Source: Sulfurovum sp. (GTDB taxonomy: Bacteria > Campylobacterota > Campylobacteria > Campylobacterales > Sulfurovaceae). Taken from it: a DNA stretch of 32,530 bases. The notes under the pieces are model-generated. The model was not told where the DNA came from, searched no databases, and saw only the letters and a program-made list of their open reading frames with translations. The position numbers and the translations under genes are program-made. The stretch covers positions 1-32,530 of the forward strand of contig DQVY01000133.1 in NCBI GenBank assembly GCA_015661535.1, read 5' to 3'. Shown one piece after another: positions 15,598-23,199 of this stretch (position 1 is the stretch's first letter; each line of letters opens with the position of its first letter).

Positions 15598-16056
15598 ATG
15601 TCCCCCAGTTGTCCAATATCTACAAGAAGAGTTGACTCAAATATGGTCAGGATCATATCTTTCCAAGTAGTTCTTTTTTCTCTTATACTTCTTATTACCC
15701 AGGAAAGTGTCTTTGCACTTATACTCTTTTTTGACTTTTTTATCAGAGCTGTTCGTAAACCTGAATTCAGTCCTTTTCACATTGTAGGACAATTTGTACT
15801 TACCGGATGGGGGATCGCTCCTAAACTGTGTGATGAATCTCCTAAAAGGTTTGCACTCTATTTAGGTTTGGTCGCTTCACTGTTCTTGGCAGTATCTCTT
15901 CTTGCCGGATTTACAATGATAGCGACATTTATTACCGCTATATTGTTAATTTGTGCACTTTTAGAGACAGTATTCGATTTTTGTATAGGATGTAAGATAT
16001 ACTACGCTATTCAAATAGGTAAAGGTTTATTTAATAATGATAGGAATCTCAAGTAA
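15598..16056 (+). CDS. DUF4395 membrane protein
   Basis: A 152-residue inner-membrane protein with about four hydrophobic segments. It matches the DUF4395 pattern: an N-terminal SCPIS motif (Cys5), RRVDSNMVR, the central FFDFFIRAV..PEFSPF and a late Cys pair in DFCIGCKIYY. DUF4395 genes often accompany sulfurtransferases or thioredoxin-like genes, which fits the sulfur-assimilation gene downstream. The ATG at 15598 is chosen because AAAGGA precedes it; an upstream in-frame ATG at 15496 would place translation in the small RNA. It overlaps the Rrf2 gene by 20 bases. The biochemical role is unknown. Confidence 0.75.
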   Translation: MSPSCPISTRRVDSNMVRIISFQVVLFSLILLITQESVFALILFFDFFIRAVRKPEFSPFHIVGQFVLTGWGIAPKLCDESPKRFALYLGLVASLFLAVSLLAGFTMIATFITAILLICALLETVFDFCIGCKIYYAIQIGKGLFNNDRNLK

Positions 16057-16450
16057 AACAATTTATGCCGTTGCGGCATTAGAAGAACTTGGAAAGAGTT
16101 CAGACCGCAAAGTACTCAAAATAAAAGAGATAGCAGCCAATGCAGACATTCCTCAAAACTTTTTGGAACAGATACTTTTAGAGCTTAAGAAGCAGGGGCT
16201 TCTTGCAAGTATCAAAGGTGCACATGGCGGGTACAAACTTGCCAAAGACCTGAAAGATATTACACTGAAAGATGTTGTCCTTATCTTAGAATCTGATATG
16301 TTTTCCAATACACAGGAAACAGACAACCCAGGATTAAAACTTTTTTGGGAAGATATGTTGTCGAATGTTTCCAAAGTATTTGAGATCCCTTTGTCTGAAA
16401 TTAAAAACTATCAACTTAAAGCAACACAAACACTTAATTATTCAATATAG
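16037..16450 (+). CDS. Rrf2-family transcriptional regulator (CymR-like, no cysteines)
   Basis: A 137-residue Rrf2-family protein. The winged helix-turn-helix covers residues 1-75: YAVAALEELG, IKEIAANADIPQNFLEQIL and the wing KGAHGGYKLAK. It contains no Cys at all, so it cannot hold the [2Fe-2S] cluster of IscR or NsrR. It resembles CymR, the cysteine-metabolism repressor that responds to O-acetylserine with CysK. Its position between DUF4395 and a sulfhydrylase supports control of sulfur assimilation. The start overlaps the upstream gene by 20 bases, and metY follows 11 bases later. It probably autoregulates at the 15546 palindrome. Confidence 0.85.
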   Translation: MIGISSKTIYAVAALEELGKSSDRKVLKIKEIAANADIPQNFLEQILLELKKQGLLASIKGAHGGYKLAKDLKDITLKDVVLILESDMFSNTQETDNPGLKLFWEDMLSNVSKVFEIPLSEIKNYQLKATQTLNYSI

Positions 16451-16461
16451 GAAACACAATC

Positions 16462-17721
16462 ATGAACAAGCCCGTAGATTTTGATTATTTTAACACACAA
16501 CTTGTGCACAATGTCGGTTCTAGAGTAGGACCTGTCGCACCAACTATTACCCCTTCTGCTGCCTTCGGTTACCAGGATGCAGAAGAAGCAGAAGGTATAT
16601 TCGGCGCGACAGTCAACAAACCGCTTTATGCAAGAGTGGGAAACCCGACCAATGGAAAACTCGAAGGTATTGTTGCTGAGTTTGAAGGCGGCCTTGGTGC
16701 CATTGCCACCTCCTCCGGTATGGGTGCTATTGCCATGGTGTGTACAGCATTTTTAAATACTGGCGACGAACTGCTTTGTATAGGTGGGTTCTTTGGAGGT
16801 ACATACTCTTTGGTAAATGATACTTTGGCACGTTTTGGCGTGACAAACAGCTTTTGTGAAGTGGATGACTTTGCACATATAGAGTCTGCACTTAAACGTG
16901 GTGTAAAAATGGTTATCTTTGAATCTGTAGGTAATCCAAGCCTTACCCTGCCTGATGTACAGCGTATCATTGATCTTTGTAATCAGTATGAAACTGTAGT
17001 GATGATAGACAATACAGCGACACCTTTGCTTTTACGTCCTATTCCTATGGGTGCAGACATTGTGGTACACTCTTCCACTAAAAATATGTCGGGACACTCT
17101 GCAGCACTCGGTGGTATAGCAGTGTTTAGAGCGGTAAAAGAAGAGGGTGATAAACTCTTAAATGAAAAGTACAAAGATCTGCATAAAATAGTCAATAAAA
17201 TGGGTAAAAAAGCCTTTATACCTATTTGTAAAAAAAGAGCCATCCGTGATTTTGGTATGACAGCCAACGCTTTTGGCTCATTTATGACCATGGTAGGTTT
17301 GGAGACGCTTTCTCTGCGTGTAGAACGTATCAATCAAAATGTTGCCAAAGTAGCAGAGATCTTGGATAAAAAACTCCCTGAAGGTGTCAGTGTGAATCAC
17401 CCATGCCTGCCATCCAGTCCGGACAATGCACGTTATAAGTCAGATTTTCCACAGGGTTGCGGCCCACTGTTGAGTATTGACTGTGGAAGCAAAGAACGTG
17501 CCTTTGCTTTGTTAAATAAATTGAACCTGGTCATTTTGACTGCAAATATCGGTGACAACAGAACGTTGGCATTGCATATGACAAGTACTATTTATTCTGA
17601 TTTTGATGAAGAGGCACGAAAATTTTTAGGGGTTCATGAAGGTTTGATCCGTGTTTCCATAGGACTTGAAGATCCTGAAGAAGTGGCAAAAGACTTTTTA
17701 CAGGCGGCAGAGAGCCTGTAA
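16462..17721 (+). CDS. metY: O-acetylhomoserine sulfhydrylase-type PLP enzyme
   Basis: A 419-residue Cys/Met metabolism PLP enzyme. The PLP lysine is Lys207 in HSSTKNMSGH. Other signatures are YARVGNPTNGKLE (residues 56-68), SSGMGAIAM and the C-terminal LIRVSIGLEDPEE. It should add sulfide to O-acetyl- or O-succinylhomoserine to form homocysteine; the length suits MetY better than the shorter CGS or MetZ forms, but substrate cannot be settled by eye. AGGAAA overlapping the upstream stop is its ribosome binding site. Direct sulfide use fits a sulfide-rich habitat. Confidence 0.85.
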   Translation: MNKPVDFDYFNTQLVHNVGSRVGPVAPTITPSAAFGYQDAEEAEGIFGATVNKPLYARVGNPTNGKLEGIVAEFEGGLGAIATSSGMGAIAMVCTAFLNTGDELLCIGGFFGGTYSLVNDTLARFGVTNSFCEVDDFAHIESALKRGVKMVIFESVGNPSLTLPDVQRIIDLCNQYETVVMIDNTATPLLLRPIPMGADIVVHSSTKNMSGHSAALGGIAVFRAVKEEGDKLLNEKYKDLHKIVNKMGKKAFIPICKKRAIRDFGMTANAFGSFMTMVGLETLSLRVERINQNVAKVAEILDKKLPEGVSVNHPCLPSSPDNARYKSDFPQGCGPLLSIDCGSKERAFALLNKLNLVILTANIGDNRTLALHMTSTIYSDFDEEARKFLGVHEGLIRVSIGLEDPEEVAKDFLQAAESL

Positions 17722-17738
17722 ATAGTTTTACTTTAAAA

Positions 17739-18596
17739 TTATAAGATGGAAGATTTTAGTCCATAAAAATAATTTTGAAATTTTAAGATACTTTTTGTAC
17801 TAAGCTGTTCTATAAAATTTTCCAGTTTATCTTTCTCTTTCCATGAAGGTTTTTTGACCTTCGCAAGTTTCTGCACCTCTTTTTTTGCTTGAGAGATAAC
17901 GCCTATCTTGTCTATCAGTCCTGCACTTTTTGCTCTTTGGGCCGAAAATATATGTGCATCTGCATATGTTTTTGAATCACTTACCTTTAATCCTCTTGCA
18001 TTTGCAACATCCTGCACAAACAGTTCATAGGTGTCTTTTGTGAGTGTTTCGAGTTCTGCACGTTCTTCAGGGGTCCATTTTCTTGTCGGGGTACCGGCTT
18101 CTTTGTAGGTCCCCTGTTTAACGATCTGTGTTTTTACCCCAATAGTCTGCATGAGCTCTTCAATATTGGCACTTTCCATGATAACACCAATAGACCCGAC
18201 AATGGAACCCGGGTTGGCGATGATCGTATTGGCATAGATAGAAGCATAGTAAGACCCGCTTGCCATAATGCCTGATGCATAGGCAACCACAGGTTTATGC
18301 TTTTTTAACTCTTTGATGGCATAAGCTATCTCTATAGAGGGAGGTACAGCCCCTCCCGGAGAATTGACATTCAGCAGTACACCTTTTATTTTTTTATTTT
18401 TTTGTGCCTCCTCTATCTCTTTCAAAATGGCAGTGGCATCCATAATGGGACCTACAAGTTTTATCTCTTGAAGATTCGCAGGGATCAATTGTGTGGTGGA
18501 TGAGGGCATGAGTACAACAAAAGCAATGAGGAGAAATAACATCCCCATAAAGTGTTGACCTATCCATTTGATAGTTTTTCCTATAGTACTAAACAT
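17739..18596 (-). CDS. sppA: Signal peptide peptidase SppA (S49, short form)
   Basis: A 285-residue S49 peptidase with one N-terminal TM (about residues 17-32). The nucleophile is Ser113 in MASGSYYAS, and Lys165 in GTYKEAGTP is the likely general base. The oxyanion block LLNVNSPGGAV is at residues 75-84. It cleaves leftover signal peptides in the inner membrane from the outer face. This is the half-length form as in Bacillus and Campylobacter. It is convergent with metY (17-base gap). The order sppA, deaminase, aroQ follows C. jejuni Cj0068-Cj0066. Confidence 0.92.
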   Translation of the reverse strand: MFSTIGKTIKWIGQHFMGMLFLLIAFVVLMPSSTTQLIPANLQEIKLVGPIMDATAILKEIEEAQKNKKIKGVLLNVNSPGGAVPPSIEIAYAIKELKKHKPVVAYASGIMASGSYYASIYANTIIANPGSIVGSIGVIMESANIEELMQTIGVKTQIVKQGTYKEAGTPTRKWTPEERAELETLTKDTYELFVQDVANARGLKVSDSKTYADAHIFSAQRAKSAGLIDKIGVISQAKKEVQKLAKVKKPSWKEKDKLENFIEQLSTKSILKFQNYFYGLKSSIL

Positions 18597-18637
18597 GGTA
18601 TACTCTTTTATATGATTGAAATGATGTATAATATACA

Positions 18638-18654
18638 GATAACATTATAACACA
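18638..18654 (-). promoter_or_regulatory. sppA promoter, sequence shared with the deaminase gene
   Basis: On the minus strand it reads TGTGTTATAATGTTATC, with TATAAT at 18649-18644, about 48 bases upstream of the sppA ATG. The same 17 bases occur at 20373-20389. Confidence 0.6.
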
Positions 18655-18682
18655 AATGTATCGTTAGCGAAGGTGAAAAAAG

Positions 18683-19084
18683 ATGAAAAAAATTGTATTT
18701 GCTTTTCTGTGTATCTCCCCCTGTTTATTTTCAGATTTTACTGCTACACAAACCCCTCCGATCATCACGCCACCGAAACCTGAACTCCCCATAGTTCGAC
18801 CGCCTTTAAGACCCATAAGGCCTATAGTAGGACCGGTGTATGTACAAGAAGATTATAATTATTATAGCAATGTAGTGACTTCCTGCGATGAATATATAAG
18901 GATCATAGAAGAGAAAGACCAAGAGATCAATGACTTAAAGAGAGAAATTGAGCGTCTTAAGAATGAAGAACATCTCAAGCTCCAAAAAGATCTTCAAAGC
19001 CAATATGAAAAAGAATTAAAAAAGTTTGATGAACGAAACAGTGGTCTCAAAAGAAAGAACAGTATCGATGTCTCTGATAAATAA
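18683..19084 (+). CDS. Secreted Pro-rich coiled-coil protein of unknown function
   Basis: A 133-residue protein with a signal peptide of about 17 residues (ending CLFS). Residues 22-55 are very rich in Pro (PPIITPPKPELPIVRPP), likely an extended wall-spanning stretch. One Cys follows at about residue 68. Residues 70-120 form a charged coiled coil (EKDQEINDLKREIERLKNEE). AAGGTG precedes the ATG, and a TATAAT at 18627-18632 may be its -10 box. It is divergent from sppA. A periplasmic scaffold is possible but unproven. Confidence 0.7.
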   Translation: MKKIVFAFLCISPCLFSDFTATQTPPIITPPKPELPIVRPPLRPIRPIVGPVYVQEDYNYYSNVVTSCDEYIRIIEEKDQEINDLKREIERLKNEEHLKLQKDLQSQYEKELKKFDERNSGLKRKNSIDVSDK

Positions 19085-19118
19085 CAGACCTCTCTGATAC
19101 ACTAGAGGGCCTGTATTT
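19085..19118. terminator. Bidirectional terminator
   Basis: CAGACCTCT (19085-19093) pairs with AGAGGGCCTG (19104-19113) with a small bulge, between convergent genes; T-rich sequence follows. Confidence 0.6.
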
Positions 19119-19121
19119 ATA

Positions 19122-20336
19122 CTAAATATACTTTTCTCCGTCTATATATATGGCTGAAGCCTCTTTTGTATGAAGGAGGGTCCACAGGGCTATCTCTTCT
19201 TCTCTTTTGGGTGTTTCTTTTAGTGTGATGAGCGTAAAATCTGCAAGTTTCCCTTTTTCTATTTTTCCCACATTCAGTCCAAGTATATCTGCAGCATCTG
19301 AAGTAACTGCGTCTATAAGTTTTGAAGCCAATGGTCCAATAGGTGCCTGATGATGAAGCATAAGTGCTGCTCTTAGTTCATCAAAAATACTCAAAGAGTC
19401 GTTTGAACTTAATCCGTCCGTGGCTATGGTAAAGGGTAGTTTGAGGTTTTCGATGGGGAGTCTTCCACAGCCTAAATAACGGTTGGACCTTGGACAGTGT
19501 GCAATGGAGTGACCTTGCTGGGCAAGGTAATCCAGTTCTACCTGATTGGCTTGGACAGCATGTGTGAAGTGTGTAGGGTAGGTGTCAAAAGCATACATAA
19601 ATTCCTGTATGTTTGTGACAGGTACTTCGGTATTGAAAAACGTTTTAAAAAACGATTTAAAGGCACCTTCCCCTTCTTCAAGCCATTGACGTTCTGCCTG
19701 TGATTCTAAAAAATGAGCACTGAGCGGAAGACTATGCTTTTTGGCAACATTCACCGCTTTTTGTAAAATAATGGGATGCACAGCATAGGGTGAATGGATA
19801 GCCACTGCGGGAGTAATACGTGATGCTTCTTCACAAGACATAGAAGCTTCTACTCTCTCCATAAAATCACCATAAAGCATGTCTGCATATTGTGCATTTG
19901 AACCTATAAGCTCATTAAAAAAGACAACACGCTGCGGTGTTTTCTCACAGACTTCAAGCTCATTCCCAAAACTTGAAATGGCACCAAAAGTAGTGATACC
20001 GGAACGTAACATGGTTTCACATTCTTCCTGCATCATTTCATTGTCACAGGCAGCAACCAGATCTTCTCTATGCTCTATAACAGAGTCAAGCCAAGGCATA
20101 AATGAACCATACTTGAGAGAGGTTTTATTGGCAGAAAATTCCAGGTGTACATGTGTGTTGATAAAGCCTGGGTAGAGTACAGTGTTTGGCTCACTTGTGA
20201 GCATTTCTACCTCGGGATATTTGGCTTGGAGGTTTTCTAGGGTATCAATATCTTTAATGATATTGCTAAATGCTACAGCATGGTTTGTGAGGTATCCCTC
20301 AGGAGTATAGATATAATCTGCAAGTAGGATTTTCAT
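19122..20336 (-). CDS. mqnF: Aminofutalosine deaminase family amidohydrolase
   Basis: A 404-residue amidohydrolase. The metal site starts with NTHVHLEFS (His62 and His64); later HFLESQAE, HAVQANQVE and the catalytic ATDGLSSND complete it. The CPRSNRYLGCGRLP block matches the family that deaminates 6-amino-6-deoxyfutalosine in the futalosine route to menaquinone, as shown for Campylobacter and Helicobacter relatives. Menaquinone is the respiratory quinone of this phylum. No other mqn genes are in the window. A guanine or chlorohydrolase-type deaminase is the alternative. It sits on the opposite strand to MOSC and aroQ. Confidence 0.82.
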   Translation of the reverse strand: MKILLADYIYTPEGYLTNHAVAFSNIIKDIDTLENLQAKYPEVEMLTSEPNTVLYPGFINTHVHLEFSANKTSLKYGSFMPWLDSVIEHREDLVAACDNEMMQEECETMLRSGITTFGAISSFGNELEVCEKTPQRVVFFNELIGSNAQYADMLYGDFMERVEASMSCEEASRITPAVAIHSPYAVHPIILQKAVNVAKKHSLPLSAHFLESQAERQWLEEGEGAFKSFFKTFFNTEVPVTNIQEFMYAFDTYPTHFTHAVQANQVELDYLAQQGHSIAHCPRSNRYLGCGRLPIENLKLPFTIATDGLSSNDSLSIFDELRAALMLHHQAPIGPLASKLIDAVTSDAADILGLNVGKIEKGKLADFTLITLKETPKREEEIALWTLLHTKEASAIYIDGEKYI

Positions 20337-20372
20337 TTTTAGAACCTTTTATAATACGCATAGAAGTTTATT

Positions 20373-20389
20373 GATAACATTATAACACA
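20373..20389 (-). promoter_or_regulatory. Deaminase gene promoter, identical to the sppA element
   Basis: The minus strand again reads TGTGTTATAATGTTATC, with TATAAT at 20384-20379 and the start codon about 43 bases downstream. It is identical to 18638-18654 over 17 bases. Confidence 0.6.
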
Positions 20390-20464
20390 GTAACTTTTTA
20401 CCTAGATAGGATAGTTTAAAGCTTCTATGCTAGTATGAAGAAAAATTATGAGTAGGATATAAAA

Positions 20465-20935
20465 ATGAAAACCGGAAAAGTAATGGCACTGTATATGACC
20501 ATGCCAGACATGATGCGTTCTGGACATCGTATGGCAGTCGAAGATTTTGAATGTGACCCTGATGGGATTTTAGAAGATATGAATTATGAAAGTAGTCAAG
20601 ATTATGTGATGATGTTGACAAGTTTAAAGAGTTATGAACTTGTAGAGGAAGCAGAACTGGTGATTGCCAAGGGGGTCTTGATGGAAAATATTATTGTAGA
20701 TATCGATCTTTATGGCTTGAAGAAAGGTTCTGTCATAGAGTTGGGAGATACCTTGCTTGAAGTAACAGGTCCTTGTGAATCGTACGGTTATTTGATGGCA
20801 CTTGCTCCGGAACTACCAGATATCCTTCGTGGGAATCGCGGTCTTTTTGTACGTCCTCTGGACCATGGAAGAATTGCGCTTGGTGATGAAGTAAAAGTGC
20901 TGAAGGACACCTCTAAAACAGAAGAGGGAGCATAA
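20465..20935 (+). CDS. MOSC-domain protein
   Basis: A 156-residue single-domain protein of the MOSC superfamily, recognised from the strand order around GVLMENIIVDIDLYGLKKGS (residues 76-95), then VIELGDTLLEVTGPCESY and GLFVRPLDHGRIALGDEVKVL. MOSC domains handle sulfur or molybdenum cofactor-linked chemistry; the Cys in TGPCE is the usual candidate site. It is a beta-rich cytoplasmic protein. A terminator overlaps its stop codon. Specific substrate unknown. Confidence 0.75.
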   Translation: MKTGKVMALYMTMPDMMRSGHRMAVEDFECDPDGILEDMNYESSQDYVMMLTSLKSYELVEEAELVIAKGVLMENIIVDIDLYGLKKGSVIELGDTLLEVTGPCESYGYLMALAPELPDILRGNRGLFVRPLDHGRIALGDEVKVLKDTSKTEEGA

Positions 20936-20959
20936 GGCAAAAAAATTGCCTTCATTTTG
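20934..20959 (+). terminator. Intrinsic terminator after the MOSC gene
   Basis: AAGGCAA (20934-20940) and TTGCCTT (20946-20952) form a perfect 7-bp stem, followed by CATTTTG. The stem begins inside the MOSC stop codon. Confidence 0.65.
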
Positions 20960-21019
20960 CATTAGATTCAAACTATTTAGATAAAATAATACCTAAATTA
21001 TATATACGAAGGTAGACAG

Positions 21020-21505
21020 ATGAAAATAGTAGTAATCCAAGGTCCAAATCTCAATATGCTAGGCATTAGAGAGCAAAATATTTACGGTCCAATGAAATTA
21101 GAAGATATTCATTCACAAATGAAATCATTTGCAGAACAGAATAAAAATGAAATTGAATTTTTTCAAAGTAACCTAGAGGGTGAGATCGTAGATCGTATCC
21201 AGGAATGTATGGGTGATGCAAATGGTATTATCATCAATCCGGCTGCTTATACACATACTTCTATTGCAATACGTGATGCAATTGCTGCGGTTCAAATACC
21301 AACACTTGAAGTACACCTTTCAAACATCTACCAAAGAGAAGAGTTTAGACATAAATCACTCATCGCACCTGTATGTGCAGGACAGATCACGGGAATGGGA
21401 CCATTTGGTTACCACTTGGCAATGGTTGGTATGACACAAATACTTTCTGAAATGAAAATGATGAAAGAACAACAAGCCAAAGCACAGGCTGCACAGGCAA
21501 AATAG
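21020..21505 (+). CDS. aroQ: Type II 3-dehydroquinate dehydratase
   Basis: A 161-residue type II dehydroquinase, which makes 3-dehydroshikimate in the shikimate pathway. It has QGPNLNMLGIRE (residues 7-18), catalytic Tyr22, the INPAAYTHTSIAIRDA block with its His, and EVHLSNIYQREEFRHKS. The C-terminal tail is Ala/Gln/Lys-rich and unconserved. Cytoplasmic, dodecameric in the family. AAGGTAG precedes the ATG. The order with folK and flhF follows C. jejuni, although a palindromic repeat pair lies between aroQ and the next gene. Confidence 0.95.
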   Translation: MKIVVIQGPNLNMLGIREQNIYGPMKLEDIHSQMKSFAEQNKNEIEFFQSNLEGEIVDRIQECMGDANGIIINPAAYTHTSIAIRDAIAAVQIPTLEVHLSNIYQREEFRHKSLIAPVCAGQITGMGPFGYHLAMVGMTQILSEMKMMKEQQAKAQAAQAK

Positions 21506-21544
21506 TTGCGACAGGCTCAACCAGTGGGCTTTCACACTCGTTTT

Positions 21545-21650
21545 CTCGTTCCCACGTTTTACGTGGGAATGCATATGTATCTTTTGATAGCTAAATAACT
21601 TCTACTCTTTATAAATCATATATGCATTCCCAGACAAAGCAGGGAAACGG
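21545..21650. repeat. REP-like pair of inverted palindromic elements
   Basis: TTCCCACGT (21549-21557), TTT and ACGTGGGAA (21561-21569) form a perfect hairpin, followed by TGCATATGTAT. At 21619-21649 a diverged copy appears in opposite orientation (ATATATGCATTCCCAG, then CAGGGAAACG). The CGTTCCCACG...CGTGGGAATGC motif is a common bacterial intergenic repeat, from memory. The inverted pair is like a REP doublet. It separates aroQ from the M24 peptidase and may also stop aroQ transcription. Confidence 0.75.
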
Positions 21651-21683
21651 GTTTTTGTAAAGAAAATACTTTTAGGACTCTAC

Positions 21684-22703
21684 ATGAATTACATGCTCAA
21701 AGATGAAAATGCTATCTATTATGAATGTGGCTATAGCTGTGACAATGCACTGTACCTCTCTTTGGGAAGTGAAGCATATTTTATTACCGATAGCCGCTAT
21801 ACTTTAGATGCAAATGAACATGTCAAACAAGCACATATCATTATAAACGGTGACCTCTATGGTGAAGCTGTCAAATTACTGAAGCATGCCAAAATAAAGA
21901 AAATAGTCTTCGATCCTAAAGAGTGGACCGTAGATGGCTTTGAGCGTATACGCTCAAAAGTAAAACTAGAGTTTAAAGCAGTACTTGACTTTTCCCATAA
22001 GAAACGCATCATAAAGTCAGATGAAGAGTTGAAAATACTTGCCAAGGCTGCTAGGTTAGGGGCTAAAGCATTCAAGCATTTAGCCAAAGAATTCCGGAAA
22101 AATGGTTTTGGCAAAGATGAATATACGTTAACGCATATGGCTAAAGGTATTTTAAGTGACTTTGGACAATATGAATTAAGTTTTGATCCTATTGTGGCGA
22201 TCAATAAAAATGCAGCGAAGCCGCATGCGATGCCAACAGAGACACGCTTGGAAAAGAATGACCTATTGTTGGTGGATGCCGGATTAAAGTATAAGCGTTA
22301 CTGCTCAGATAGGACACGAACCATACAGGCAGACAAGTATTTGATGTTTGATACGAACCAAAGCTATAAACGCAAAAAGATCCAAAAAGCATACGATACT
22401 GTACTCAAAGCACATGACAATGCCATAGCAAAAGCACGTTCCGGGATGAAAGCAAAACAAGTAGATGCTTTGACACGCGATATCATCACAAAAGCAGGTT
22501 TTGGAGAGTATTATGTTCATTCTACCGGACATGGTGTGGGACTGGACATTCACGAGATGCCCTATATCTCTAGCAAATCAGATACTGTCATTGAAGATGG
22601 TATGGTATATACGATAGAACCGGGGATCTATATACCGGATGCATTTGGCATACGTATTGAAGATATGGTTGCCATGGTAGATGGCAAAGCAGTGGTATTG
22701 TAG
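21684..22703 (+). CDS. M24 family Xaa-Pro peptidase
   Basis: A 339-residue M24B metallopeptidase with a creatinase-like N-terminal domain (about 1-115) and a pita-bread catalytic domain. The two-metal ligands are visible: LLVDAGLKYKRYCSDRTRT (two Asp), HSTGHGVGLDIHE (His) and EPGIYIPDAFGIRIED (two Glu). It removes residues next to proline in the cytoplasm; aminopeptidase or dipeptidase activity cannot be told apart by eye. AGGACT lies before the ATG. folK starts 7 bases after its stop, so it leads the operon that contains folK and flhF. Confidence 0.9.
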   Translation: MNYMLKDENAIYYECGYSCDNALYLSLGSEAYFITDSRYTLDANEHVKQAHIIINGDLYGEAVKLLKHAKIKKIVFDPKEWTVDGFERIRSKVKLEFKAVLDFSHKKRIIKSDEELKILAKAARLGAKAFKHLAKEFRKNGFGKDEYTLTHMAKGILSDFGQYELSFDPIVAINKNAAKPHAMPTETRLEKNDLLLVDAGLKYKRYCSDRTRTIQADKYLMFDTNQSYKRKKIQKAYDTVLKAHDNAIAKARSGMKAKQVDALTRDIITKAGFGEYYVHSTGHGVGLDIHEMPYISSKSDTVIEDGMVYTIEPGIYIPDAFGIRIEDMVAMVDGKAVVL

Positions 22704-22710
22704 GAAAAAC

Positions 22711-23199
22711 ATGATAAAAAGAAAGCTTGATGATGCACACACTTTAATGAAAACAGCAGGCTATCCTGTTGTATTTCAAGTAAAGGGTGGTCACAGGGCT
22801 TTATTGGGGATCGGCGGTAATATCGGAGATGTGATACGCCGTTTTGAACATCTTCTCTATTATTTTAAACGCTCCTCTATGCTTTCAGTGATAGAAACAG
22901 CACCTATACTTAAAAACCCGCCTTTTGGGTATAAAGAACAGGGTGACTTTTACAATTCATTGATCTTGATAGAAACCATGTTAACACCTAGGGCGTTATT
23001 GCGTTATGTGTTGCGTGTAGAAAAAGTTTTTGGGAGAAAGCGTCTTTTTAAAGATGGACCAAGAACTTTGGATATAGATATATTATTTTATGAAAATGTA
23101 AATATGGAGACAAAAGAGCTGATATTGCCTCATCCGGAGTGGATGAACAGAAACTCAGTCCTTATACCTCTTTTACATATGAAAGGCAGCATGGTATGA
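22711..23199 (+). CDS. folK: 6-hydroxymethyl-dihydropterin pyrophosphokinase FolK
   Basis: A 162-residue HPPK, which pyrophosphorylates 6-hydroxymethyl-7,8-dihydropterin in folate synthesis. After an N-terminal extension of about 30 residues the domain opens with LGIGGNIGD and contains NPPFGYKEQGDFYNSL and the Mg-binding DGPRTLDIDILFY, then LPHPEWMNRNSVLIPL. The start at 22711 follows the upstream stop by 7 bases; an earlier ATG overlaps the peptidase. The extension occurs in Campylobacter relatives as well, from memory. The end overlaps the flhF start. Confidence 0.94.
   Translation: MIKRKLDDAHTLMKTAGYPVVFQVKGGHRALLGIGGNIGDVIRRFEHLLYYFKRSSMLSVIETAPILKNPPFGYKEQGDFYNSLILIETMLTPRALLRYVLRVEKVFGRKRLFKDGPRTLDIDILFYENVNMETKELILPHPEWMNRNSVLIPLLHMKGSMV

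Noticed and set aside
16037..16450. IscR or NsrR iron-sulfur regulator
   Set aside because: The protein has no cysteine, so no cluster can be bound.
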